DNA of 64,000 nt from Lentibacillus amyloliquefaciens. Lineage in GTDB: Bacteria; Bacillota; Bacilli; Bacillales; Amphibacillaceae. Positions 18,076-26,725 of this stretch are shown here, piece by piece. The position numbers and the translations under genes were made by a program. How positions within the stretch are numbered: the stretch's first letter is position 1; each line of letters begins with the position of its first letter. The notes below the pieces were generated by a model, which was not told where the DNA came from, did no database searches, and saw nothing but the letters and a program-made list of their open reading frames with translations. The stretch is taken from NCBI RefSeq assembly GCF_001307805.1, contig NZ_CP013862.1:3472001-3536000 (forward strand), in the 5' to 3' direction.

Positions 18076-18126
18076 TGGAGGGCAGTCGACTCCTGCGGGA
18101 AAGCGACCGCCCGGAACGGAAATCAA
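18076..18126 (+). repeat. shortened, oppositely oriented copy of the same element
   Basis: GTCGACTCCTGCGGGAAAGC followed directly by GACCGCCCGGAACGGAAATC: the two ends of the element at 17878-18010 with the middle missing, on the other strand. Confidence 0.6.
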
Positions 18127-18218
18127 CATGGTACCTACGTCGCAGTCTATATCTATTACGAACATTATAGAGTAATAAAAAATCCATTGTGAGTTAAAAT
18201 CTCAGGTGGATTTCTTTT

Positions 18219-18235
18219 GTTCCGTATAAAAGAAC
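18219..18235. promoter_or_regulatory. candidate IclR operator, copy 2
   Basis: GTTCCGTATAAAAGAAC, 15 of 17 positions identical to the dyad at 11184-11200, and extended here to TGTTC...GAACA. It lies 198 bp before the hydroxyacyl-CoA dehydrogenase start. Confidence 0.55.
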
Positions 18236-18274
18236 ATTCCTATTTATAAATAACAGTTTTTTTCTTAAAATGGA

Positions 18275-18288
18275 TGAAATCGTTATCA
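18275..18288 (+). promoter_or_regulatory. cre site (CcpA box) upstream of hydroxyacyl-CoA dehydrogenase
   Basis: TGAAATCGTTATCA, full match to TGWAANCGNTNWCA and differing by one base from the cre at 16774. Confidence 0.65.
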
Positions 18289-18432
18289 AAATTGATAGAC
18301 TTAAGAAGGTTTTGTTTGTTTCGGAAATCCTTCAGCTATTTTTTTATTATTACTATTTTGAGCAGTGTATGCGATAGAATTGAGAAAAATTCAGATGTTC
18401 CAGTAATCAACAATACACAAAGGAGAATTAAC

Positions 18433-19362
18433 ATGAAAAACATCACAATACTTGGAGCAGGTGTTATGGGGCATGGTGCGGCACAATTATTCGCCCAAGC
18501 AGGAAAGAATGTACGGATTCGGGCTCGGCGCGAAACATCACTGGAAAAAGCACGGGAACTCATTACTAACAGCTTAAAGATAATGGTTGAAAAAGCCATG
18601 CTGAACGATCAGGAAATGGAACAAGCATTAGCCCGTATCACTTACACAACAGACTTGCATGAAGCGATTCAGAATGCTGACTTTATTCTCGAATCAATCC
18701 CGGAAGTGCTTGAGACAAAATTGGAAACATATGAAATTATTGAAAGTGTTGTCTCAGAGGATACGATTATTTCATCCAATACGTCCACTTTTCCATTAAA
18801 AGAATTAACGCAAAACGCCAAGCATCCGGAACGTTTCATCATCACACACTTTTTTAACCCGCCACAGCTTGTACCAATTGTGGAAATTGTTAAAGATGAC
18901 AACACAAATGAAGATACGATCAATGCAACTTATGACATATTGAAAGAAATCGGAAAATCACCGGTCGTTCTAAAAAAAGAGATTACAGGCTTTATCGTCA
19001 ATCGTGTGCAAGTTGCCATGCTTCGTGAAGCGTTTCACTTAATGGAAGAGGGCGTGGCAACTGCAGAAGATATCGATACCGCTATGAAAGGAAGCATGGG
19101 CTTTAAGTGGGCTTTTTGCGGACCGATGGAAAGTCAGGATTTAGCAGGACTGCAAACCACAGAAGCTATGGTCGGCAACATCATGCAAGATTTATCCAAT
19201 ACAAGAGAAGTTCCATCTTTTCTGAAAGAGATGGTCGATAACGATCAGCTCGGCATTCGAACAAATGAAGGGTTTTACAATTATGATGATAACGGTGAAA
19301 ACGCCATTCATACGCGGGATGATCACTTTCTTGATCTCCTGAAATTATTACAGCAACAATAG
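18433..19362 (+). CDS. 3-hydroxyacyl-CoA dehydrogenase-family protein
   Basis: 309 residues. Rossmann loop ITILGAGVMGHGAAQLFAQAG, then the family motif SNTSTFPLKEL and FFNPPQLVPIVEIV, and a C-terminal helical domain starting ITGFIVNRVQVAMLREA. NAD-dependent; acts on 3-hydroxybutyryl-CoA or a similar 3-hydroxy acid (the L-gulonate 3-dehydrogenase subgroup is an alternative). The ATG at 18433 follows AAAGGAG; the frame stays open further upstream but without a ribosome site. Shares an IclR-like box and a cre with the catechol genes, so it may serve an aromatic or CoA-linked route. No partner thiolase or hydratase is adjacent. Confidence 0.8.
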   Translation: MKNITILGAGVMGHGAAQLFAQAGKNVRIRARRETSLEKARELITNSLKIMVEKAMLNDQEMEQALARITYTTDLHEAIQNADFILESIPEVLETKLETYEIIESVVSEDTIISSNTSTFPLKELTQNAKHPERFIITHFFNPPQLVPIVEIVKDDNTNEDTINATYDILKEIGKSPVVLKKEITGFIVNRVQVAMLREAFHLMEEGVATAEDIDTAMKGSMGFKWAFCGPMESQDLAGLQTTEAMVGNIMQDLSNTREVPSFLKEMVDNDQLGIRTNEGFYNYDDNGENAIHTRDDHFLDLLKLLQQQ

Positions 19363-19432
19363 GTAAAAAAAGATTTTGTGAAACACGGTTATTCACAGCG
19401 AAAATAAGGTGCACCGAAACAGTCAACAGAAG

Positions 19433-19471
19433 AAAGAAGTGATCATTGCAATGCGTGATGGTCACTTCTTT
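19433..19471 (+). terminator. terminator after the dehydrogenase gene
   Basis: Arms AAAGAAGTGA (19433-19442) and TCACTTCTTT (19462-19471). Only a short T-run follows, so efficiency is uncertain. Confidence 0.5.
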
Positions 19472-19584
19472 GTTTGGGGCACGGTTAGTCATTCTTAGAA
19501 TCTATGAAATCTGCTAAAATTCGTGTAATATATATTGCAGCATTTGCGATAGACTTATAGCTGAAGATAAACGAGGGATAAACA

Positions 19585-20934
19585 ATGGCAACAAACATAC
19601 GAAAACCATGGCTGCTCGTTTTGACTGTCGGACTGGGGACCTTGCTTAATCCGTTAAATTCGTCAATGATATCAGTTGCGCTGACGCGGCTGCAGGAGGC
19701 TTTTGCCTTAACGTTCGCAGACGCCTCGTGGCTAATTTCGATATTTTATCTGGCAAGTGCCGCCGGTCAGCCTGTCATGGGTAAGCTGAGCGATATGTTC
19801 GGGCCAAAGCGCTTATTCATGGCAGGTCTCATATTGGTAGCGGGGGCATCTGTCTTAGCGCCATTTTCACCAAATTTCCCGGTGCTTCTGGCATGCCGGG
19901 CGTTGCAGGCAATTGGCAGTTCAACGCTTTTCCCCAGCGGTATGAGTATGGTCCGTTCACATATTACGAAAAAACAAGGAAGAGCACTGGCTGTATTGGC
20001 TGTTTTTTCATCGACTTCAGCAGCTTTTGGCCCTTCTATCGGCGGCTTTCTGATTGCAGCATGGGATTGGCAGTCGATCTTTTTGATTAATTTTCCGTTC
20101 ATTATTCTGTCTTTTCTATTGGCACTGTTTGTATTGCCGAATACTGGCCAGGGAAAATTTAACATTGGGCGAATCGATTTTGTCGGAATCTTGCTGTTCA
20201 TCAGCTTCATTACTGGATTAATTCTGTTTATTCTATCACTGAACGACAATGTTCGTTGGTGGGCGCTCGTGTTGTTTCTGCTGGGAGCGGCCGCTTTTTA
20301 TTGGTATGAACAGAAACAGAATGAGCCGTTCATCGATATGAAAGGACTGACAAAAAATCGCAATGCCCTGTTTGTTTATATTCAGTTTATGACGATCAAT
20401 CTTATCTATTATTGTTATTTTTACGGATTTCCGACATATTTGCAGCAAGTGAGGGGTTACAGTGAAGAGAATACCGGGCTGGTTATGCTGACATTTGCAG
20501 GATTCGGTGTTGTCACAGCGCCGCTTGCCGGGCGACTCATTGACAGATATGGGTCGAAACTGCCGCTTATTATAGGCGCGTCATTTTTATTGAGCGGCAC
20601 AGGACTGCTTCTCACTTATCATGAGGCATCACCGCTTGTATGGCTGATGATCATTATGTCGATTCTTGGCATGAGTCAGGGGTTCAATAATATCTCGACA
20701 CAGACAGCACTTTACGAGAATGTGCAACCGGAAGAAACAGGATCGGCATCGGGTCTCTATCAGACGAGCCGTTATATCGGAGCGATTCTGTCGTCGAGTC
20801 TGCTCGGCCTGACATTTAACGACCATATGGATTTAGCCCATCTGCATTTGGTTGCGCTGATTTGCTTTGCCTTTTGTATCGCTGTGCTATTTTTGGCGAT
20901 CAAACTGCCGGGAAGGGAGAAAGCAAGGGCGTAA
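19585..20934 (+). CDS. MFS transporter, DHA-type drug/metabolite exporter
   Basis: 449 residues with about 12 or more membrane helices. MFS motif A appears as GKLSDMFGPKRLF after TM2 and again weakly as GRLIDRYGSKLP in the second half. The N-terminal LNPLNSSMISVALTRLQEAF with SWLISIFYLASAAGQPVMG resembles EmrB/QacA-type DHA2 pumps. The substrate is unknown. It has its own promoter region; gene order suggests no operon partner. Convergent with gldA, with a 21-bp-period repeat array between them. Confidence 0.8.
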   Translation: MATNIRKPWLLVLTVGLGTLLNPLNSSMISVALTRLQEAFALTFADASWLISIFYLASAAGQPVMGKLSDMFGPKRLFMAGLILVAGASVLAPFSPNFPVLLACRALQAIGSSTLFPSGMSMVRSHITKKQGRALAVLAVFSSTSAAFGPSIGGFLIAAWDWQSIFLINFPFIILSFLLALFVLPNTGQGKFNIGRIDFVGILLFISFITGLILFILSLNDNVRWWALVLFLLGAAAFYWYEQKQNEPFIDMKGLTKNRNALFVYIQFMTINLIYYCYFYGFPTYLQQVRGYSEENTGLVMLTFAGFGVVTAPLAGRLIDRYGSKLPLIIGASFLLSGTGLLLTYHEASPLVWLMIIMSILGMSQGFNNISTQTALYENVQPEETGSASGLYQTSRYIGAILSSSLLGLTFNDHMDLAHLHLVALICFAFCIAVLFLAIKLPGREKARA

Positions 20935-20970
20935 GGATAAAGTAGGCTTCATTTTAGTAAGGAACTTGTT

Positions 20971-21080
20971 CGAGAACTGCCGAAAGTCGCGCGAGAGTGG
21001 TATCGAATCGAGCGACAAGCGCCCAAAGACGAGCGAGAGCAGCATCAATTCGAGCGAGAGTGCCTGAGCTCATGCGAGAA
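20971..21080. repeat. 21-bp-period intergenic array, core CGAGAG (six copies)
   Basis: The core CGAGAG (variants CGAGAA, CGACAA) begins at 20971, 20992, 21013, 21034, 21055 and 21075: four steps of 21 and one of 20. The longer core is (A/T)CGAGCGAGAG. Spacers are unrelated. Same architecture as the array at 10067 but with a different core, again between convergent genes. Confidence 0.8.
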
Positions 21081-21117
21081 AAGCCCCGAACCCAAGCGCT
21101 ATCACCCAAAAAATAAA

Positions 21118-21155
21118 AAATGCTTGCAGGGAGGTGCTCCCTCTCTGCAAGCATA
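21118..21155 (-). terminator. terminator of gldA
   Basis: Stem ATGCTTGCAG / CTGCAAGCAT with an inner GGGAG / CTCCC; on the minus strand it is followed by TTTTTTATTTTTT. Confidence 0.88.
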
Positions 21156-21163
21156 GCGCATAT

Positions 21164-22273
21164 CTATTTAGCATGTTTTTCTTTATAGGCTTTTGCATAC
21201 TGATCAGCTGCATAGATAGCGTCAGCTACGTCATCAGCTGTCACATCGAAGGCTTGATGGATCGTCTCGCCTTCAGTTGTTGCGGCTTTTGCCACTTTCA
21301 TAATGTCCTCCCTTGATGCATCTTTCAAATGGATATCTTCCAGTGTGACAGGGAGGCCAAGGCTTGTATACAGCTGGATATAGCGCTCAATTTCTTTCAT
21401 ATCGTGCTTTTCCAATGCAAGCTGGACGAGTGTGCCGAATGCGACTTTCTCGCCGTGAGTCATATGGTGAATGTCACCTTTCAATGCTGTAAAGCCATTG
21501 TGGATGGCGTGCGCTGCACCAAGCCCGCCACTTTCGAAGCCTAAGCCGCTGAGGAGTGTGTTGGCTTCCACAACGGATTCAAGTGCTGGTGTGACGGATT
21601 TGGCTTGAACCGATTCATAAGCAAGGTTGGCATATTGGAAAAGGGTTTCTTCACATTTTTCGGCAATTGCCTGTCCAGCAATTGTTGTGGTGCCGCCTGC
21701 CATCGTGTCACCGCCTGCCTGTATGACGCTGCGGGCTTCAACCCATGTGGCAAGCGCATCAGCAATGCCTGAAGCAAGAAAACGCGGTGGGGCGCCTGCC
21801 ACAATTTTCGTATCAACGACAACTAAGTTAGGATTTTTCTTATAGAAACGGTAGCCTTCAAAAACACCATCATCTGAGTAAACAACGGAAAGAGCGCTTG
21901 TTGGTGCGTCGGTTGATGCGGTTGTTGGCACAATGACTGCAATGCCATTTACTTCGTCGGATACCGCTTTAGCCGTATCAAGTGTTTTACCGCCGCCGAC
22001 CCCAATGACGACAGATGCGCCCGCTTTAGTGACGATATCTGTAATCCGGTTAATTTCCGTTTCGGAAGCTTCGCCGTTGAAAACAATTTCTTCAGCTTCG
22101 AGATTTTTCTGTTTGAGCTTGTCCACAACATCATTTCCGGCAATTTCCCACACGGTTTCGTCTGCTATAACAACAGTCCGCTCGCCGAAATCTTTTACGT
22201 ATTCTCCAATATTTTGAATCGCGTTTTTGCCCTGCACATATTTGGCGGGACTGATAAAAATACGTTCACTCAT
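21164..22273 (-). CDS. gldA: glycerol dehydrogenase, iron/zinc-type alcohol dehydrogenase family
   Basis: 369 residues, the usual GldA length. NAD loop [17 protein letters not shown], then [17 protein letters not shown]. The metal ligands are visible as Asp in [11 protein letters not shown], His in [10 protein letters not shown] and His in [11 protein letters not shown]. Oxidises glycerol to dihydroxyacetone with NAD. The ATG at 22273 has AAGGGAG upstream and is preferred over an in-frame ATG 24 nt earlier. Monocistronic; a hairpin of unknown role lies 170 bp upstream at 22444-22476. Confidence 0.92.
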   Translation of the reverse strand: MSERIFISPAKYVQGKNAIQNIGEYVKDFGERTVVIADETVWEIAGNDVVDKLKQKNLEAEEIVFNGEASETEINRITDIVTKAGASVVIGVGGGKTLDTAKAVSDEVNGIAVIVPTTASTDAPTSALSVVYSDDGVFEGYRFYKKNPNLVVVDTKIVAGAPPRFLASGIADALATWVEARSVIQAGGDTMAGGTTTIAGQAIAEKCEETLFQYANLAYESVQAKSVTPALESVVEANTLLSGLGFESGGLGAAHAIHNGFTALKGDIHHMTHGEKVAFGTLVQLALEKHDMKEIERYIQLYTSLGLPVTLEDIHLKDASREDIMKVAKAATTEGETIHQAFDVTADDVADAIYAADQYAKAYKEKHAK

Positions 22274-22443
22274 AATGAAACACTCCCTTTTCTTCATTCC
22301 ATATTATGTCTTCCCAATTTTGGCAGGAAAATAACATCAGGCCGCGAGAAAGCAATAAATTGAAATTTTTATGCCATTGTATCGACTGATATCGGGAACA
22401 TCTCATCGATAGCGAATTCGTATTTGAAATTATAAGACAGGAT

Positions 22444-22476
22444 CTCCCCTCTGCGCGTGTTAGGCAGAGGGGTATT
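22444..22476. other. stable hairpin in the gldA/GntR gap
   Basis: CCCCTCTGC / GCAGAGGGG with loop GCGTGTTAG; TATTTT follows on the plus strand. No plus-strand gene ends here and no T-run follows on the minus strand, so it may be a leader structure of gldA or a leftover terminator. Confidence 0.4.
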
Positions 22477-22560
22477 TTCGGAATAGTCTGTTTCAAAAAT
22501 TTTAACTTAAATAAAGTGGGAAGTAGGTTTTACTTTCGCTAAGAGAGAAGGTTTAGCCAC

Positions 22561-23265
22561 TCACTTCGACTCATTCACCATCTCTTCATTATTTCTAATC
22601 ATGTCTTGAACGATGCTGCTCGAATTAAATTTAAGCTTGCCACTGATTAAGTCTAGATAGTATTTATGTGTGGCTAATGTGCGTTCAATGTTTTGAGCGT
22701 TTTTAAAGTGTATCATTTTTGGTTTGATTATTTCATAAATCGTTTTTCCAATTTCAATAACAAAAGGATTATTCGTTGCTTCCAGTACAGCGAAATGGAA
22801 TTCCAGGTCAATATCGACCAGTTCTTCAGGGCTTAATTCAGGATTCATTCTTTCTGTTTGTGTTTGATAGACTTTCTCAATGGGGCGGATATTTTTTTCT
22901 TCTTTGGTGATAATCATGTTCATCAGAAGCACCTCGAAGTGCTGCCTGAATTTAATTAATTCTTCCATGTCATTACTATGCATGATCAAACTGAAGATTA
23001 AAGGGTTTAAAGTAAAATGTGATAAGTTATTCGTTATATACATTCCCTCGCCGCGTTTGATTTGTATGACGCCAATAGCTTCCAGAATTTTTATTGCTTC
23101 CCTCACCGGCGTTCGGCTGACGCCTATTTGCTCCATTAATTCTTTTTCTGTAGGCAATTTATCTCCGGGTTTTAAATTTCCATTTAGAAGGTTATCTTTA
23201 ATAATTTTTACAATTTCAGACGAAATGGTGCCGCTTAAGTTAATTTTTTCAATTGATAAATCCAT
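22561..23265 (-). CDS. GntR-family (FadR subfamily) regulator of the pantothenate operon
   Basis: 234 residues. N-terminal winged HTH (about 10-75; KPGDKLPTEKELMEQIGVSRTPVREAIKILEAIG) and a C-terminal all-helical FCD domain with metal-binding features (DIDLEFHFAVLEATNNPF, then ATHKYYLDLI). The start is the ATG at 23265 after TGGAGATGAG; in-frame ATGs lie 9 and 15 nt upstream. Divergent from yhdT-panF-..., so it most likely represses that operon and is relieved by a pathway intermediate. An inverted repeat CATAC-N7-GTATG in the shared gap is a possible operator. Confidence 0.85.
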   Translation of the reverse strand: MDLSIEKINLSGTISSEIVKIIKDNLLNGNLKPGDKLPTEKELMEQIGVSRTPVREAIKILEAIGVIQIKRGEGMYITNNLSHFTLNPLIFSLIMHSNDMEELIKFRQHFEVLLMNMIITKEEKNIRPIEKVYQTQTERMNPELSPEELVDIDLEFHFAVLEATNNPFVIEIGKTIYEIIKPKMIHFKNAQNIERTLATHKYYLDLISGKLKFNSSSIVQDMIRNNEEMVNESK

Positions 23266-23364
23266 AACGCTCATCTCCATCTTTGTTGGCTTAATTTTCA
23301 GCAATTTTTATTTACAAAGTGTTCTGACTTTGATAGAGTGTATGAAACATATTACATATTACGT

Positions 23365-23381
23365 CATACATAATACGTATG
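23365..23381. promoter_or_regulatory. possible GntR operator
   Basis: Inverted repeat CATAC-N7-GTATG in the divergent gap, about 100 bp before the GntR gene start. GntR/FadR-type operators are short dyads of this kind; a single copy only. Confidence 0.3.
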
Positions 23382-23469
23382 ATCTAATAGATTGTAAGTT
23401 TAATATACTATGAATTTTACCATTTGCAAAGTGTGCCGGAAGCTAGAATAAGGTTATTATTCAGGTCGA

Positions 23470-23483
23470 TGTAAACGTTAACA
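23470..23483 (+). promoter_or_regulatory. cre site (CcpA box) upstream of the yhdT-panF operon
   Basis: TGTAAACGTTAACA, full match to TGWAANCGNTNWCA and almost perfectly palindromic. Confidence 0.7.
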
Positions 23484-23714
23484 AAAAACAAACAGAACTG
23501 ACGAATTCAAAAAGAAATTTTTTATTGTCTTATTGAGGAGGGGAGGACTTCTGTGATCTGGGGCCCGTCATTAAGGAAAATGCGGTTATACAATAATCCG
23601 CTCTGAAGCGCTATGAGGAAAAGTGAGGAAAACTTCTATAATCGGCAATTCTACAAAACATGTATCAGCAACGTGGCTATGATCTTAAAAAATATAATTG
23701 GAGGGAAAAGAGGC

Positions 23715-24011
23715 ATGAAAGATAACCATTTTAATGAGGATTGGCGGTTTAAGGTAGCCAACCGTGAAGCTATAGTGGGCTGTATTCTGGCTGCTATCAA
23801 TATTCTATGGTGGTTTGGGTTTGCTTATGGTTTGGGTTCTAAACCACCTGAAGAATACACATATGTGTTAGGTTTTCCGGCTTGGTTCTTTTGGAGTTGT
23901 ATAGTCGGTTATGTTGTCATGGTAGTTTTAGTATTCATTGTCGTTAAATTTGTATTGAAAGAGGTTCCCTTGGACGATGAAGTTGAGGATGAAGAGGAGG
24001 ATTCGGCATGA
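23715..24011 (+). CDS. yhdT: YhdT-family small membrane protein, PanF partner
   Basis: 98 residues. DUF997/YhdT type: charged N-terminus, two membrane helices (about 25-45 and 62-85; ILAAINILWWFGFAYGLG and FFWSCIVGYVVMVVLVFIVVKF style) joined by a loop with PEEYTYVLGFPAWF, and an acidic tail (DDEVEDEEEDSA). The start is the ATG at 23715, with GGAGGGAAAAG upstream. Its last four bases overlap the panF start (ATGA), the same pairing as yhdT-panF in Escherichia coli, so it is probably an accessory subunit or assembly factor of the symporter. Confidence 0.85.
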   Translation: MKDNHFNEDWRFKVANREAIVGCILAAINILWWFGFAYGLGSKPPEEYTYVLGFPAWFFWSCIVGYVVMVVLVFIVVKFVLKEVPLDDEVEDEEEDSA

Positions 24012-25477
24012 ATTGGGGCGTTGTGACACCATTATTAATATTTCTTTTAATCGTTTTTATGATAGGGATTTGGTCAAACCGAAAGATGGCTTCGTCTAAA
24101 TCGTTCCTTAGTGATTATTTCTTAGGCAGCCGTGAATTTGGCGGAATGGTTCTGGCCATGACAATGGTCGCAACCTATGGCAGTGCTTCAAGTTTCCTGG
24201 GAGGACCGGGTGCTGCATACTCCATTGGGTTTGGCTGGGTGCTTTTGGCAATGACACAAGTGGCTACCGGCTATTTTGTTCTACTTGTTCTGGGAAAGAA
24301 ATTTGCGATTGTTACCAGGCGTTATAAAGCTGTCACGCTTATTGATTTTTTGAAGGAGCGATATAAAAGTACACCTGTTGTTTTATTGTCAGCATTAAGT
24401 ATCATTATCTTTTTGTTTTCAGCTATGGCTGCACAGTGGGTTGGCGGTGCATACCTAATTCAATCGTTAACTGGCTTGTCATATACTGCAGCCCTGTTTA
24501 TCTTTACGCTGTCCGTTTTGATCTACGTTATCATTGGCGGCTTCAGGGCAGTTGCGATAACGGATACCATGCAGGGGGTTGTGATGTTTTTAGGGACGTT
24601 CGTGCTGCTTGTAGCCGTTATTATGGCGGGCGGCGGTTTGTCCAACATATTTTCTGACTTGGTCGCCGAAAACCCTAATTTTGTCACACCATATGGACAG
24701 GATGGCCAGCTGTCGGCTGCTTACATATCGTCTTACTGGATTCTTGTTGGGGTTGGTGTCATTGCTTTGCCACAGGTGACAGTCAGGGCAATGTCTTACA
24801 GAAATACGAAATCAATGCACCGGGCTATTATGATAGGTACTGTCGTGGTAGGTTTTATTATGCTTAATATGCATCTAATTGGGGTTTTTGCCAGACCTGT
24901 ATTGCCGGGGATTGAAGTTGCGGATCAGGTAATTCCGCTGATTGCTTTGGATGTGCTGCCATCGTGGTTGGCCGGGATCGTGCTGGCAGCGCCATTAGCT
25001 GCCATGATGTCAACCGTTGACTCGCTACTCTTGCTTGTCAGTTCATCTGTCGTTAAAGACGTTTATATTAACTATTTTAAACCTGAAGCATCATTTAAAC
25101 ACGTTAAGAAGGTAAGTATGGGTGTCACAGCAGTTATTGGGATTGTTGCCTTTCTGTTATCGATCAACCCACCTGAACTGCTTATATTCTTGAATCTATT
25201 TGCCTTTGGCGGATTGGAAGCAGCATTTATATGGCCGATTGTACTGGGATTATATTGGAAGACTGCTAATAAATCCGGCGCCATCGCATCAATGATAACC
25301 GGTATTGTCTCTTATATTGGCATTCATTTTTACAATGAAGCGTATGGTGATCTCTTTGGTGTTCATACAGTTACCGTACCTGTGTTCTTATCGCTGCTGG
25401 CCTTTGTCGTATTCAGTCTTATCTTCAGAGAACCGGCATATGAATTCCCTAAATCTAAATTAAAAAAAGAAGCTTAA
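24008..25477 (+). CDS. panF: sodium/pantothenate symporter
   Basis: 489 residues, SSS family with about 13 membrane helices. It follows E. coli PanF closely from memory: YFLGSREFGGMVLAMTMVAT, SSFLGGPGAAY, GWVLLAMTQ, GKKFAIVTRRYKAVTL, GGFRAVAITDTMQGVVM, MHRAIMIGTVV and FLNLFAFGGLEAAFIWPIVLGLYW are all in place. Imports pantothenate with Na+. In most bacteria panF feeds coenzyme A synthesis and stands alone; here it heads an operon with an amidohydrolase and three oxidoreductases, which suggests pantothenate is used as a carbon and nitrogen source. Confidence 0.88.
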   Translation: MNWGVVTPLLIFLLIVFMIGIWSNRKMASSKSFLSDYFLGSREFGGMVLAMTMVATYGSASSFLGGPGAAYSIGFGWVLLAMTQVATGYFVLLVLGKKFAIVTRRYKAVTLIDFLKERYKSTPVVLLSALSIIIFLFSAMAAQWVGGAYLIQSLTGLSYTAALFIFTLSVLIYVIIGGFRAVAITDTMQGVVMFLGTFVLLVAVIMAGGGLSNIFSDLVAENPNFVTPYGQDGQLSAAYISSYWILVGVGVIALPQVTVRAMSYRNTKSMHRAIMIGTVVVGFIMLNMHLIGVFARPVLPGIEVADQVIPLIALDVLPSWLAGIVLAAPLAAMMSTVDSLLLLVSSSVVKDVYINYFKPEASFKHVKKVSMGVTAVIGIVAFLLSINPPELLIFLNLFAFGGLEAAFIWPIVLGLYWKTANKSGAIASMITGIVSYIGIHFYNEAYGDLFGVHTVTVPVFLSLLAFVVFSLIFREPAYEFPKSKLKKEA

Positions 25478-25489
25478 GGAGTGTCGATC

Positions 25490-26725
25490 ATGAATTTAAC
25501 CAAAACAGACCGATTAAAAAGGGATTATGAAAGGGCTGTTGCATTAACGCAGAAGCTTGTTCAAATACCGAGTGTCTATCGACCGGAAGACCCGGAAGGC
25601 AATGAGGAAAAGGTTGCCAACTTTACAGCCAATTATTTACGTGACCTGGGGATTGACGTATATGTTGAAGAAGTAGAACCCGGCAGACCGAATGTAATCG
25701 GTGTGATTGATTCCGGAAAACCGGGGAAAACACTCATATTTGAAGGTCATACAGATGTTGTGACAGAAGGTGACCGGGGAAGCTGGAAATACGATCCGTT
25801 TGGAGCAGAAATAGTCGACGGGCGGATGTATGGAAGAGGAACAAATGATACAAAAGGCAATTTGGCATGTATGATTACGGCTACCCAATCCATTCTTGAA
25901 GATAAAGCGGAATTCAACGGTAAAATTCTCTTATGTATTCCGGTTGATGAAGAAAGAATGATGATCGGCATCAAGCATTTCATTGAGCAAGGATGGGCCG
26001 ATGATGTTGATGGAGCAATTATCTGTGAGCCTGAAGAGAACCAGATCTGTGTCGCACAGCGCGGTGCCCTGAGAATTCGAATTACCGTGAACGGCAAGAT
26101 GGCTCATGGTGCTATTTCCTGGAGCGGCATTAATCCGAATTGGCGGCTGGCTAAAATAATTACGGCGCTGGAAGCACTGGAGAAAGAAGAGCAGAAGACG
26201 CACGGGGAACATCCTTATTTAAAATGGCCAAGCATCACGCCAACGATTGTTAAGGCACCCGTTACAGGAGATGCGCAGATTAATGTCATTCCGGAAAAAG
26301 CGATGACAACATTGGACATTAGAACCATCCCTTCGCAGGACCATGATGTTCTCATCGAAAAAATTGAAAATATCTTTAAAAATTTGAAGGAAGAAGATAA
26401 AGACTTTGATGTCCAGTATGAAGTGATTGAAAATCGTCCTGCCACAGAAACAGATCAAACAGAGCCAGTTGTGGGAGCTGTTCATGAAGCTGTGAAAAAA
26501 ACATTGAATAAAGAACCTGAATACAACGGTGTTCCGGGTGCAACAGACGGCACCTTTCTGCATATTCATGGCGTGCCTATTGTCACAATCGGGGCCGGCG
26601 ACAGAGAAGTGCCGCACCATATTAATGAATATGTGGATATCCGCGAACTGGGCGAGACAACTGAAATTTATCGCCAGGCTGCCTTAAATTTCTTAAATGA
26701 GGAAGGTAACAACAATGGCCGGTAA
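25490..26725 (+). CDS. M20-family amidohydrolase, candidate pantothenate amidohydrolase
   Basis: 411 residues, ArgE/DapE/ACY1-type dizinc hydrolase. Metal and catalytic elements: FEGHTDVV (His, catalytic Asp), GRGTNDTKGNLA (bridging Asp), IPVDEERMM (catalytic Glu pair), IICEPEEN, and a C-terminal VPHHINEYV His. The inserted dimerisation domain is at about 190-305. M20 enzymes cut N-acyl amino acids, and pantothenate is N-pantoyl-beta-alanine, so the position after panF makes it the candidate pantothenase (EC 3.5.1.22 activity). Start at the ATG at 25490 after AAGGAGTG; an in-frame GTG lies 9 nt upstream. It overlaps the next gene by 11 nt. The substrate is inferred. Confidence 0.75.
   Translation: MNLTKTDRLKRDYERAVALTQKLVQIPSVYRPEDPEGNEEKVANFTANYLRDLGIDVYVEEVEPGRPNVIGVIDSGKPGKTLIFEGHTDVVTEGDRGSWKYDPFGAEIVDGRMYGRGTNDTKGNLACMITATQSILEDKAEFNGKILLCIPVDEERMMIGIKHFIEQGWADDVDGAIICEPEENQICVAQRGALRIRITVNGKMAHGAISWSGINPNWRLAKIITALEALEKEEQKTHGEHPYLKWPSITPTIVKAPVTGDAQINVIPEKAMTTLDIRTIPSQDHDVLIEKIENIFKNLKEEDKDFDVQYEVIENRPATETDQTEPVVGAVHEAVKKTLNKEPEYNGVPGATDGTFLHIHGVPIVTIGAGDREVPHHINEYVDIRELGETTEIYRQAALNFLNEEGNNNGR

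Larger units (their letters stand above)
23266..23714. other. divergent control region between GntR gene and yhdT operon
   Basis: 449 bp without a supported gene. It holds the inverted repeat CATAC ATAATAC GTATG (23365-23381), a cre site at 23470 and a strong GAGGAGGGGAGG stretch near 23536-23547 that precedes no good start codon, which may mark a lost small gene or a leader. A frame upstream of yhdT stays open from 23613 but has no ribosome site. Confidence 0.5.

Noticed and set aside
17960..18187. Small protein on the minus strand inside the GC-rich repeat
   Set aside because: The frame is a by-product of the repeat element and has no ribosome site or recognisable sequence.
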